Shown here: positions 46,818-59,400 of the stretch, one piece after another
Layout of the letters: every line of letters starts with the position of its first letter
Numbering within the stretch: the stretch's first letter is position 1
From: Stromatinia cepivora
Lineage: Eukaryota > Ascomycota > Leotiomycetes > Helotiales > Sclerotiniaceae
Assembly: GCA_014898415.1 (NCBI GenBank)
Contig: RCTD01000003.1
Span: 2,996,375 to 3,060,374 of the forward strand
DNA length: 64,000 nucleotides
Direction of reading: 5' to 3'
Notes under the pieces: generated by a model
The model's database searches: none
Seen by the model: only the letters and a program-made list of their open reading frames with translations
What the model was told of the DNA's origin: nothing
Program-made: the position numbers and the translations under genes

Positions 46818-48547
46818 CTAGAACGCCATCTCATCTGTGTCTCGTTCTCGTTTGACTTTAACATCACTCTCATCCTTTATCAAAGCAGCGACAAATGATC
46901 TGAAGTAGTCCACGAATGGCTTCAAACTTGTTTTTTCCCAATCTTGTATGCTCTTGCCCTCAACCTCCCCATTTTCAGGCAGTGTCCACTGATCAATCTC
47001 GCCTAGAAGTTCGGTAACGGTTGGTACAGCCAGGGGATCAAAATCCCCCACACGTCTGGTATCTATAGGAACACAAACTCTTCCGGTCCCCGGATGTACG
47101 ACGAATGGACTCTTGAGTAAATGGTTGAGATGTTTACTAACTTCGATATCAAGTCGAGGGTATGTATATTCGAGAACAATATCTTGTTTCGCTTCCAGTA
47201 AGGCTCTTGGATCCAATCCCTTTGTGGTTTTTGCTAACGCATCAATATCAGCCCATTTCGATGTTGATGAGCGTCCAGGAGAAGAGCTCCACTTTTTCCG
47301 TAAACTTTCATTCAAAGTTCTATCGGGTAGAAGCTGTAATAATTTGTCGACTTTATCATCTTCCTCCCATGGATCTTGATCATGAAGGATATCGTTCTGA
47401 AAGTGACCTTTGAGTATGTCAAGACTTCGTCTGCTGAATGTCAATAGTTGAAACGGTTGTGATGCCAATGTACATACAATACATGGGGATGTAAAGGTCT
47501 TTTTACATTGACCTTTTTTGCAGTTTGCGCTCCACCTCGAATGAGTTCCAGGTATCCTGCGATGGCCCTCCTTTTCTGATCGTCCATTTGTCTAGCTTTT
47601 TTATCGCATACCCAAGCGTGAGCTCCTCTTCTTCCAGAGTATACCCACATGATATGTTTGAACCCAAAATCATCCCGCAGCGCAATATCAACCACTTTGA
47701 TAGCCATTGTAATGAACTGCCAGCACTTGTTGCAAATATTTGCTTTGTCACAACACGTTCTAATCTCATCGTAATCGGTCAAATCGATATCGAAACATAA
47801 TTCCTTGGCGATCGGTCGAAAGGCAGAGGATTTGCGAAGGGTTTTTCGATCCCGGGGATTTGTACTATACACTGGGCCAATTTCAAATCTAGATGGCATA
47901 AGACGAAGAACATCTTTACGTAGACTAGGTATGATTAGCTTGAGTGAGGCAGAGGCATGCTCCCACAACTTACAGATCGGAAGTTGGAAAAGCTTGATAT
48001 CGCAAGTAGGCATCATTTTGGAGAGTAAAAGCAAATTCCCGATGTCCAAAGTCAGTCGAGGGAGTTGGGGAATGATTGAGCCATTGGAATAAATGGCGCC
48101 AAGGGAAAAGTCTCTGGTAAAAGGATCGCATAACTTCGGGATCTGATGCTCGAGATGATGGTCCAATATGTCTTAATATTTACTTAGCTTGCGAGTTCAG
48201 GACATGGCTTCCAACACTTACACTGGGGATGCCGGAGCTTCAGGTGAACTCGACGCCTTTTCCTCTTTCGCATTTGTACTTGGAAATTCATCATCGGATT
48301 CAACATCTGCGAATAAATCCTCCAATTTGACCTCGGGCTTTGTGGCTGGTGTAGGTATGGCCTCGCTTTGTACTCCAGCATCTGCCATTGTTATATCCTC
48401 GTCATCATTCAACTCAGCAGCATCCTTATTGACAGAAGTATCCTCTGCTTCTTGACTTATTTGGGCGTCGTCGCCAGTTTCTTCAGTATCGACCATATTG
48501 TCTTGTGATTGTATTGAGGGTTCTTCGGGAGAAATAGAGTGTGGCAT
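46818..48547 (-). CDS. pri1: DNA primase small (catalytic) subunit
   Basis: Four exons (48547-48222, 48171-47974, 47924-47478, 47430-46818) and three introns of 47-50 nt; all phases agree and give 527 residues. The N-terminal ~110 residues are an acidic, disordered extension. Exon 2 opens the conserved part with FYQRLFPW and FQWLNH. The catalytic Asp pair is D220 and D222 in FDIDLTDYDE; Cys232/233, 239 and 242 form the zinc site; SGRRGAHAW is at 271-279. Pri1 makes the RNA primers for lagging and leading strands within the DNA polymerase alpha-primase complex in the nucleus. The first ATG is used (MPHSIS). Intron 1 has a weaker AAG acceptor and the last intron a tandem CAGCAG acceptor, so 528 residues is also possible. 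Confidence 0.94.
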
Positions 48548-49281
48548 ATTGAGGTTCGTATATGTATTCGCACTCCACAGTCTTTTGGTGAGAAATAAGT
48601 TGAGTCGAAAAATCAATTTAAACTTGGGCGCGTCTCGACACGATCAATCCCATTTTCGCGATCGCGCACTAAGATAAGCTGATAAGGTCAATGAATGAAC
48701 GAACCTACTCGTAGCTACTGCTACCTAGCCTAGTAGGTAGTAGGTTAATTCAATTTATTCTCCAGTATTCAAATTCACATGAACATTCAACTAGTGAAAA
48801 ATGATACTATTCAGAAGATAATACATTGTGCTCTTCATTCACCATCCTATCACCACTCATTCCCCCCAAAATCACGTTACTCCCAATCCGAGCGGAAGAA
48901 AATCTTAAACATCGAAATATCAATAACCCCTCCTCCCTCCTTTGTGACCCATTCCAATGGAACGCAGTAACTACCTTGCCCAGGTGATATCCAATTCACT
49001 ATTTTGACCTCCTCCTTCCTTTTCAACCATTGATTACCTAGATAGGTACCTCGAGAAATAATGAAAAGAAGGTACTATGAGCGGCGGCGCGCCAATATTT
49101 ATCCTCTCCCCCTACTTCTCCCTTCTTTCCACTCGATATCCGCCACACCCCATATCAAATCAACTTTTTGAATCCCCAAATAGACATACATAATCACGAT
49201 TAGACACATGCATTCTACAATTTATTACGGAGTCGAATAACACAAATATCAACTTGCAATTACGGGATTCTGTAGGGCACA
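48548..49281. other. Divergent intergenic region
   Basis: 5' flanks of pri1 (-) and the unrecognised gene (+). No coding signal; the ORF 48779-48970 is not supported. GCGGCGGCGCGCC near 49081-49093 is the only GC-rich patch. Confidence 0.45.
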
Positions 49282-50033
49282 ATGTCATCTCTCGTTGTCC
49301 CTAACATTACGTTAGACTTTTATTGCTTTCATTACCCATTATGCTCTATTACGTTCAATGCTAATACAATTTCTTCTACAGCACCCGAGTAAAAGTCTGG
49401 TCTTCACTTTGGATCAAATTTGAGAGGGAATATTGGCCGGTAAGATTTCCCGTCAAGTGCGAACATGCCTTGCATCATAGAAGGCGCTTTTTCGACGACT
49501 TAGGCTTGCACTCCACCCCCAATAACCCCATTTTTCTCGAAGACCGTTATAAAGATAGCTTCATAATTTTCATTAAATGCCTACAAGGAGAACCTACGGA
49601 AACAATATTGAGGATTCGTGCGCTGAGATGTACAATGAAAAAGGAGAAAGATGACTGGTTAAGTATCGTTATACATTTGTGTGCACTCTGCGAAACGTGG
49701 GGGTTTCCTCTTATTTTCAATGAAGCAATCCGTCATTTCGCACTCCTGCAGGACTCTCCATTGATGGTTCCAGAACACATACGAACTATCTACCAGGTCA
49801 CTATATTCGGATCGAGTTTACGTCGTTTAGCCGTTGATATCATCATGAGTGAAGATGAGAGTGGAAGTGGAGAGTTACGACAGCGAGCTTATTTGGAATA
49901 TTCGGGCTTAGTCAAGGATCAACCAGAGTTTCGGATTAATATGTGGCAAAAGCTCCAACTTTCATTAAGCTCGTTGTTTGTTGGTATCTTTGTTAATGAG
50001 CTTCTGTTGGTGGAATATCAGATGAAAGTTTAA
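49282..50033 (+). CDS. Uncharacterised protein, possible BTB-like C-terminal region
   Basis: Proposed two exons: 49282-49310 and 49382-50033, with a 71-nt intron (donor GTTAGA, branch GCTAAT, acceptor CTACAG); 226 residues. The open frame continues well upstream of any ATG in exon 2 (WSSLWIKFEREYWP), so an upstream start exon is needed, and the ATG at 49282 joins in phase to give ITTRVKVW. I do not recognise the family with certainty. The part around WLSIVIHLCALCETWGF and the IYQVTIFGSSLRRLAVD region resembles the segment after the BTB fold in many fungal BTB proteins; the BTB core itself is not clear. No signal peptide. The donor is not the usual consensus, so the start is less sure than the rest. 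Confidence 0.6.
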
Positions 50034-51031
50034 AAGGGGATAGTGCCTTTGCCATTGTTTCATTTGTTTACACGAATTGGGGATTCTCATTGTTCAAAGA
50101 AGTTTTGGTCATCTGAAGGTAGTGAGTGGTTGGTTGTACCTGGTGAAGCTGGTATGGGGATGGCCGATACGGAATTTCGATACAAACCAGGATGCATTAT
50201 GTATATGATCAAGTTGACTTTTACTATCTGAAAAGTCTTTGTGTATTCAATAAGCAGTTCATATATGCTCCCTACAATCCACTTTATATATGGATGGCAA
50301 ACTCATGTAACCATTGATGATTAATCGATTAGAAGCCGAATCAGGTTGTTGGGTTCAATCATTGGGTTATTTATATGTATTGCTATGGTATGGGATTCGC
50401 AATCAGTGTTGGAGGTTATTCAATCGGTTCTCTTTATAGATCATTCTCCTTCTAGATGTAGAGGTAAAAATAAATTGCCAATATATTAAGGGGTTTGATT
50501 AGTGTTATCAAATTCCAGTTAAAAAACTGGTATCTATATATGATCTATAGTTTCCACCAACTTCTATTTGCAAATTACTATTCAGCTGTATTTCTTATAA
50601 ATACTTGCAATGGCATTTAGTCATTTTATAGTAATCAAAAATGGGAGAGGTTAGGATTGCGGATATATAATCGTTCTTAGGAGCTGGATCTTCAATTAAT
50701 AGTAATCCTAATTATTATTTTCAATAATAATTAAATAATCACCATTAATGATGATTATTTTTGATAGAGGGGTGGTAATCATATAAAAAAAAAGCAATAT
50801 AATCATCATCTGTTACGGCCATATATGTATATCGATGGGAAATCTTATTAGATAGTGGTTTGTATATAGAATATTAACTTCTAAATAAAAAAATATATTA
50901 ACTAATTTGAAAAGTTATAAAAAGATTCTTTTATATAATATATAAAGAATGGAATTTATTAGAATATTATTATTTCTAATATAATTTTATATTTAAATTT
51001 AAAAAGAATAATTTTCCTATTTGATTAAAGA
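50034..51031. other. Island-to-AT-rich transition
   Basis: 3' flank of the preceding gene, then a change to very AT-rich DNA between about 50690 and 50880. No gene supported; the 62-codon frame at 50043-50231 lacks an ATG and a recognisable pattern. Confidence 0.5.
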
Positions 51032-51297
51032 TGTTACGATCATCAACCTAGGTTTGGGATTAGATATATACGATTTGTGAGCGGAGTTCAAGTATAGAGA
51101 TAATGATATACTATTTTATTATTTTTAGTATTTGAAGAAATTCATTTTATATAATATATTAATAACAAAAATCGTTATTTCGACATCGTTTATTGATTAA
51201 ACTTAAAAAGAAAATACATTCCTTTATAAGGTGAACAATGAAAAGTTTTATAATCAAATTGAGACTAGTTGATTCTTTACTATTCGTGACTCTTACA
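51032..51297. repeat. Solo LTR, 266 bp
   Basis: It begins TGTTACGATCATC and ends GACTCTTACA. The flanks AAAGA (51027-51031) and AAAGG (51298-51302) agree except for one G-to-A change, fitting a target duplication touched by RIP. The end matches window positions 1-110; the first ~75 bp match 53316-53390. Confidence 0.7.
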
Positions 51298-53315
51298 AAA
51301 GGATAATAAAAAGTTTAATTATTATCTTACAATTAATTGATTCCTTATTATATAATCCTGATAATTTTTTTTATTTGTTTTCTTTAAAAATAATTTATCA
51401 ATTAGTTATTATCGATATTTTATTATATCATTAATTATAATAGAAACGGGGGATACCTTAGATTATTTGATCAATTTAAATATCTCTCAAAACCCAAAAA
51501 GTATTATTTTTAGGATTTTAAATAATATCGAAGACGAAATGTCTATATTTAATTATCAATCTATCATATAATTTGAATTAAAATTGATTAAAAGATTGAA
51601 AAATATATAAAAAGCATTCGATATTTTTAAAATAAAAAATCAAGAATAAATCGATGAGATATATACTTATTGTATATAAGAAAAAATAGTTAATCTATTA
51701 TTAATAATTACTATTAGAATGAAAATAATATTTAATTCTATTTCTGTTTTTTAAGGGAAATCTTCAAAATCTTAAAAACTATTATTTTATAAAGATTTTA
51801 ATATTATAAAAGCAAAGGATTTTTTTTTCTAAATTAAATTTATATTTTAGAATAATAAAGGATATTATTTTCATATTAATCAAAAGAAAATAGATTATAT
51901 TATTCAATATTTTGAAAAATAATTATTTATAATTTGATATCGATATAAAGAATTTACATTCGATTTTAATATATCTTAAAAAGACTTCAAAGAATATATA
52001 TATAATATAATAAACAAAAATAATTAATAACAATTTGTTATATAACAAATTATTGGTGTAAAATAAGAATCTATTTAAAATATAAATAATTTTGTAGTAT
52101 ATTTCGATAATTTGGAAAAAGAAATCGAATTAAAAATTATTTCAACAATTTGAAATTAGAAAAAAATTAAGTAAAAAAATTCATTATTTAAAAGATATAA
52201 ATAAAATATATTATTTAATTAACATTATCGAATCATTATACAATCGAAAACAGAATAATCTATTTATATTATTAAATTAATCTTTTAATAGATCTTTATA
52301 TATATAATTTATTATCAATAATCGATAAATAATTGTAATCTCAATATTTCAAATCCTTTTCGAAAAAGAAAACAAATAAAAAAAACCAAAAGGAAAAATA
52401 TCGATAATAAAAATTGATATATTTTTATTGTTAACAAAAAGAATCTCTTATAAGAAACTATTCTAATCTATTTATATATTAATAATATAAAGATAATTAT
52501 ATATTCTATTATTGTTCTTTATACTTTTCGAAAAAAGATAATTAAGAAAACAATAAGATCCAATAATAATTTTAATTATTCCGATAATTTTGAATTCCCC
52601 AAGAAAAAGAATATATTATTTTAATTATTAAAACAACTTTTAAAAGTAATAATATTCTGGTAGTACTTTATTATTTTATTGATTCTGATAAAGAAATTGA
52701 TATTATTCAATAAAGTAAACATATCGAATAGGATTATATCTTTAATCATGGAAAAAATATTCTTTTAATATCAATTAATGAAACTAATAAAGCCTTTTAT
52801 AACGATTATCAATTTACTATCAAAATTATAAATAATTTTTAAAACAGAAGAACTTATATTCATTAATTTATTACTATTATTTTAAATCTATTAGAAATTA
52901 ATATTATTATAGAATTACCTTAACTTCAAAATATAAACTCTAATATTAATTGGAAATCAATATTTCTTTATTTTCGTTCTATACTTTATAATTTGGAAAT
53001 AATAATAATTAAAGAATTGTATCGAAAAATAAAAACTAAAATTAAAATCCAATTTTTTTTATTTGAAATTATATTAATTATTTAAATATCATTAAAAACC
53101 TAAAACATCTTTACATTTGTATTTTTACAAATACTTTTTGGATATAAAGAATACAAATAAGTATTTTCTCAAATATCACTCAATGAAATATTATATCGAT
53201 TTTAAATTCAGAGTTATTTTATTATAAAACCTAATATATACTTTTTTTTAAAAAAAACTGATTATTTTACAAAAAATATTTTAAAAATATCAAAAGAAAA
53301 ATTGGATTCGTCGTT
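51298..53315. other. AT-rich decayed DNA, no gene seen
   Basis: About 2 kb with stops in all frames and no readable domain. It lies between two LTR-family fragments and may be the interior of an old element. Confidence 0.5.
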
Positions 53316-53390
53316 TGTTAAAATCATCAATCTAGGTTTGGGACTAGATAAACGCGATTCGTGAACAGCATTCAAATATAGTAATAACAA
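53316..53390. repeat. LTR fragment, first ~75 bp of the 51032-51297 family
   Basis: The shared segment reads TCATCAATCTAGGTTTGGGA (in the solo LTR TCATCAACCTAGGTTTGGGA) and goes on to a GCGATTCGTGAACAG-like stretch. Similarity ends near 53390, so it is truncated. Confidence 0.6.
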
Positions 53391-53594
53391 TATGAAGAAT
53401 GAATATAAGGTGAAGATCAGAAAATAGTTTTGAGAATTTTTAGGTTTATTCGATTCGTTTTGATCCGATAAATATAATATAGATATTCATTTCTTTATTA
53501 AGATATTATAATAGGAATTATAATCGATCAAAAATAGGATTTATAATATTATATATTTTGATTTGGTAAGAGATCAAATATTATTAATTAATTA

Positions 53595-54785
53595 TTATCT
53601 TTCTTGATTAGGATTATTTTGTTTATTAATATTTTATTATTCAAAACATCTATTTGATATTTGATAAATTAATAAAAATATAATAATCTATATATATCTA
53701 ATTATAATTAATATTATATTTAATTATACAATTAGGAAACAATCATAAATGAAATTATAATTGATTTAAATTAATCCTAAAAAGTAATAAAGATCAATTG
53801 ATCCTTTTTTTCGATTAGGATTATTTCTGATATCAATATCTCATCATCCAAAATCAATATTTCATGTTTAATAAAAATATAAAAATTTGATAATCTATAT
53901 TTAGATATTTACAATTAATATTATACTCTATAGTATAATCAAGAAAAAATCCTAAACGGAGTTGTAATTCATTTAAATTAATCTTAAGATATTCGATTCT
54001 GCTAACAAATTGATCTATACTTTCTGATTAGAATTATTTCGGATATCAATATCCTGCTACCAAATAACACTTTTGATTCATAAAGGGTGAATATAGGGTA
54101 AGGTTTAGCCTAGGGTAGAAAAATTATTTTTGATTTTTATAATATCATTCGATTCGCTTTGATTCAATGAATCGAATGATATTATTTATATTACTATTAG
54201 AAAGCTATAGAAGCTAATAAATCTAATAAAGCTAGTAATATAATAAATATTGATATTGTTGATTGATTTACCGCCTTTCCCGATTAGGATTATTTTTGAT
54301 AGCGTTATTCTCAATTAGAATTATTTCTGATACTTTTTAGAATTCTATTAAAACTTTATTATAGAAGATTTTCTTTATATTATATATATCATTTAGAATC
54401 ATTTTGAATTAGGATTTCGAATTTTTAATCAGAATTAAATTATTTTTTGAATTGATTGATTTGTATTAATTCTAATAATTGAGGTTTTAATAGAAAAGCA
54501 ATTAACGTTTTGATAATTCGAAAATGTAGGGTAGTATTGATATTGCTAATCGTTATACCGTTTTTCCCGATTAGGATTATTTCTGACAATGCTATTCCCA
54601 ATTGGAATTATTTCTAATATTTCTTGAAATCTATTTAAAATTTTATATTAAAGGATTTTCTATATATTATATATATCATTTGAGATCATTTTGAGTTAGA
54701 ATTTCGAATATTGAATCAAAATTAAATTATCTTTTGAATTGATTAATCTGTACTAATTTTAAAATCGTAGATTTTGATAAGGAAT
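53595..54785. repeat. AT-rich tandem array, 209- to 288-bp units
   Basis: Five unit starts carry the motif CGATTAGGATTATTTCTGATA or a variant, at about 53602, 53809, 54018, 54272 and 54560. The first spacings are about 208 bp, the later ones about 253 and 288 bp. The last two units are alike over some 240 bp, including a shared ATATATATCATTTGAGATCA-type segment. No coding potential. Confidence 0.7.
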
Positions 54786-55199
54786 TAATATAATTTTTGG
54801 TAAAATACCAAAAGTCTAATTCCGATTTTAATTTATTAGTATTATTAGTATTATAAAAATTTAAATATAAAATTGAATTGAATTAAAGATTGAATTTAAA
54901 TTGAAAATTAAATTAAGAATTAAATTAAAAAATGAATTAAGAAATGAATTAAGAATTGAATAAAATAAGGAATTAAATATGAAATTGAAAAATCTTAAGA
55001 TATATAGATTTTATAAAACTGAATTTAAATCTAATTAATATTATTAGTATTATAATAAAATTTCAATGAATATGATATAAACTTTATAATTTATATTTAT
55101 TAGAATTTCTTTAAGATTTTAATATTATTTTTAATCTAATAATATTAATATTAATACTAATAGTAATACTAATATTAATACTAATAATAATAATAAAAT

Positions 55200-55300
55200 A
55201 ATTAATCTTTCCCGAAGGGTAACCTATCAGATTTTATTTTACCCGGAGGGTAACCCATGAATTTTATATCATTCGGAAAATAATCCGCATATATACATAT
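55200..55300. repeat. Short ~30-bp direct repeat
   Basis: Three diverged copies of a CCCGAAGGGTAACCTATCAG-type segment followed by ATTTTAT, at about 55207, 55238 and 55268. The copies keep some G and C in an otherwise AT-only stretch. Confidence 0.55.
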
Positions 55301-55424
55301 ATATATATATACTAACTATTATTTTTAGGATTTTTTTGGTAATTATTATTAATAATAATCCATTTCGATCAAGAAATAGTAACCCAATCAAAAAAATCAT
55401 TATTTGATTATTATTCCTTTACAT

Positions 55425-55790
55425 TTTAATTTTGAGTTTTTTAAAAATCTAAAAAAAGAATTCAATAGAAATTCAATTAAATTATAATTATTTGAAATCT
55501 AATTGAAATTATCTTTTAAATTGATTGATTTGTATAAATTGTATTAAAATTTGATTTTGATGAGATTGAAGAAAAACTAGGAAAATAGGAAAATAAGAAT
55601 CTTAAAAAGAAGGAATTTGGTTATCATTTTTTTATATTCTAATTTTGAGTTTTTTGAAAATTTGAAAAAAGAATTTAATAGAAATTCAATTGAATTATAT
55701 TTATTCGAAATCTGATTGAAATTATCTTTTGTATTGATCAATTGTTATTAATTTGAATCAATATATTTGAAAGATTCAATGAAAATATTG
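55425..55790. repeat. Two-copy ~198-bp tandem repeat
   Basis: The segment from TTTTAATTTTGAGTTTTTT (55427) recurs about 198 bp later (55628), including AATTCAATTGAATTATA and GAAATTATCTTTT. It shares parts with the array at 54400-54780, so the two are probably related. Confidence 0.65.
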
Positions 55791-56025
55791 ATATTTTTAA
55801 TATAAAAGTTTGAACTTTTTTAAAATGGAATATCAATTATATAAAAAAAATTGATCTTGAATTTCAATTTATTAAATCAATTATAAATCAAGAAAAAGAT
55901 ATTCAAAAAAGAAAAAAAAATATATTTTAGAATCCTGAAATCAGAATATTTTTTATAATGTTTTAAAAATTGAAAAATATTGAAATTGAAAATCAATAAT
56001 ATATATATATATATATTAATATTGT

Positions 56026-56430
56026 GAAAGAGGTAGGTCGAGATACGTGCGTCCCGATAGCACGCTGTAAGGGGAAATGGGAATTGGAATTGAACAGATT
56101 ATATTGTAAAGGTTTCAAATAGTAAAACTAATAGGTTTAGATAATGATTTGGGTTGTGTACAAATGGGGTACAAAAAGATTAATGAAAAACGATTGATTT
56201 CTTTTAAAAAGAAGGGAGTAGAGTTTTTTCTTATATTTAATTATAAAGAGTCATATAATTATATGATTACGAATTAACTATATATTAAGTTTTGATATCC
56301 CAACTTTTTTATACCCTTTTTCTCCTTAGAATATATATTCTATTTGGTTTTAGGATAGTTATAAAAGGTAAAAACCAAAAAAATCAAAAGATAATTAGGT
56401 TAGGGAAAGTCAATTAGAGTATCAGCAAAT
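56026..56430. repeat. LTR-like sequence, right end undefined
   Basis: It begins TGTGAAAGAGGTAGGTCGAG with an island of unmutated CG (ACGTGCGTCCCGATAGCACG), unlike its surroundings. The TG start and position suggest an LTR; it could be the 3' LTR of the minus-strand gypsy element at 60100-64000 or of another one. No partner is in the window. Confidence 0.4.
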
Positions 56431-59400
56431 TAGGGTGGTAAGTAATTTTTAAGATTGTTTTAAAAAAATAGTATACTTTAAGTTTTTATTAATCCAAATC
56501 TGCTTTTATCGTCTCTCTATCAAATTCGATAGGAATTTCAAATTCCTGAAAAACATTCTCATTATCCTTTTCATCTCCAATCTTTTTTGAATATTTAATT
56601 GAATATTTTGCAACGAACTTTGTATTTGTAATCGAACTTTTTGATAATTCCTGAATACAATTTGAATAACAAATAAGGACTTTTAGTGTTATAGATTTCT
56701 ATTTAGTATTGAAGGGATGATTCTTTCTTTTACTATTAGATCTCATAAAAGACTTTTTTGCTGGGGGGCGATTCATCTATTCTTCATCTAATTCACAATC
56801 TGTATTAGAGATTGAAGCAGTACTTTGTGTTCCAGAAGATCTAATTAGGGATGGATTGAATGGTATTATAGATTGATTCTGAATCGATTCTTGTTTTACA
56901 ACTTCTTTTCTTTTCCCAATAAACTTCTTTAATATAAATTGAAATTTCCCAATAAGGGATTCTCCATCAATTAGATTCACAATCTCCCAATTGCCAGCAT
57001 TTTCCCTATTAAGAAATTCATTATCTTCGAAATCCTTATTATAAAGAACTTTTTGTTTTTATAAAAGTGTATCATAATCTATAAATAATAATCAATCTTT
57101 TTATTACTTTTCCTTGTTTTAGAATACTTCAAATTGGATGATCAGATCTGTTATTGTAAGATTATATTATCGTTTATATCAAAATTCAAATTCATTATTG
57201 TTAATTTTGAATAATCTATTTGTTATTCTCTTTATAATATTAGAATCCCAAAATAAATATTCTAAAAAAACTATAAAAAGATAATTTCATAGAATAAAAT
57301 TGATATTAAAAAAAAAGGATTAAAGAATATAAAAGCCTTCTTTATTAAATTCGTTTAACTCAAAAAGGATAATTTGATTTTGAAGAGATCTCCAAAGGTT
57401 TTTGTAGGAGCTATTATCCTTTATATTCTTTTCATTCGAAATTATAATTAAATAAAAGATCGATACCAAAATCGATCCATAGAATCCAGGAAAACTGGTA
57501 TATCTCAAAATGATACTTGATCGAATTACAATTATTCAGAATTCAAACCTAATTAGGGTTTTTCAACAAAACTGATTCTTTTACTCGATTTTTTGAAAAG
57601 TTTTCTTTCTTATTACTCAATCAAGATTATACTATAATTAATAAATGAAAGAATACTTCTTTAAAAGTTTCCGAATTAAATTGTTATTGTTATTCAATTT
57701 ATAAAAGATAAGGATTTGATACTTTTTATAAAAGCTTTTAATTGATTCCTTTAGTTTAAAAAGATCAATTACAATAATCACTTTTTTTGAAGTTTCTTTT
57801 CATTTGTCCTTAAAAGTTAGATAGAAAAGATCAAAGAAGGAATAACAAAGATTAAACTTTTTATTACAATTAGGAAAACATAATATAGGTAAAGATACTG
57901 ATACAAAACGGAACTCTTTATCTTTCCGAGTATAAACAATAATATATTACAAAGCAAAATCATATCTTAAAAGAAATTGAATAATCGAAAAATAACAATT
58001 CGAAAGCGGGCCTTTTTTAAAGATTCTATAAAAATATTATTTGTAGGTAATGAGAATATCTTCGCAAATATTTCGTAAATCGAATTTATTTCTTTATTCA
58101 AAGATATACTAAAACGAAGGGATATATAGGGTAAATTAATTCTTAAAGGATTCTTTATTTGATAATCCTAATAGAAAAAGATTATTTTTGAAAGTTTCAT
58201 TAGAGTTAGGGGAATAGAAACTCCTCATTAAATTGAATTGATTGAAGTCAAGGGTTTGCTTTGATTATTTCAGAGTTAAGAATTAATGCAAACAAAACCA
58301 AAAGTAGAATGCCCCTATCAATCTTATTTTGTCAATATACTTTTAGTTCCTAATAACAGTAGCCAATCTATTTTGTAGTTTTTTGACCGAAATATACTTC
58401 GATTTTAGATCGAAAAACTTTACCAGAATATACAAATGGTATATATATAAAGTATCCACAATGATTTGCTTTCTTAATGATGCGATAACTTTCTATTCTA
58501 TTTAATCGGCAATGTATCTATCGTCCATCAAAGAATACTATTCCTCTTCAAGTTGATAATCTAAATCGCAAAAACAGTTTTTCAGCTTCTATAAAGAATT
58601 TAAGACTATCTTAAAATTATCGAAGGCTGAATCATTATTGTCTGAAACAAATTTAGTATTATAATTAATTGTATAACGATGAAGTACAAATCTATTTAGA
58701 ATAAATAAATGAAAAAGGGCTTTTTTTGAGAGATCAAAATAATAATCTTTCTTTTTCTATTTGTTGATATTCATAATTGCAGATTCCGAAATTGATATAA
58801 TCGCTTAGGAATAAAGAAGTTGGTATATACGAAGGGTATCTGATATAATAATTACTTTTAATTGTTTTTTAGTATTAGATTCCTTTTTATTATTATCATT
58901 GTTGAAAAATACCGGGGCAATTTCTGTAACAATTATTTCGCAGATAGATTTATCCCTTTATTAAACTTCAAAAGAGTTTTCATCTTTATAATATTCTTTC
59001 AAAAACCTAAAGTTATTAAGAATAAATCTACAAATTCTGAGGATAGGATTCTATACAAGATTATAAGGAAAAGGTATCCAATCTTTTTTGTTCTTTGTAT
59101 TGATTTTTGTAATAAATTCATATATAATACAGAAATCTACAGGACTATACTTTTTGGCTCCTTTACCTCTCTTTCATATAAAATATTCAACCATATATCC
59201 GTTCAAAAACTTTATAAGGATTTAAGGGTTGAGGCAAGAAACATAATAGGTTATATTCGTTTTTATTGAAATATTATTTAAACTTATATCTTTCGATTAA
59301 AGATAGGCAAAAGCTTTTCTTTGAATGATTATCCAAATTCTTTTGAGATTTTTAAGACCTTCTTTAATTCTATTATAATATTATTCGATAAATTGAATTA

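Noticed and set aside
53595..55790. CRISPR-like array
   Set aside because: Units of 200-290 bp without short identical repeats and unique spacers; the organism is a fungus.
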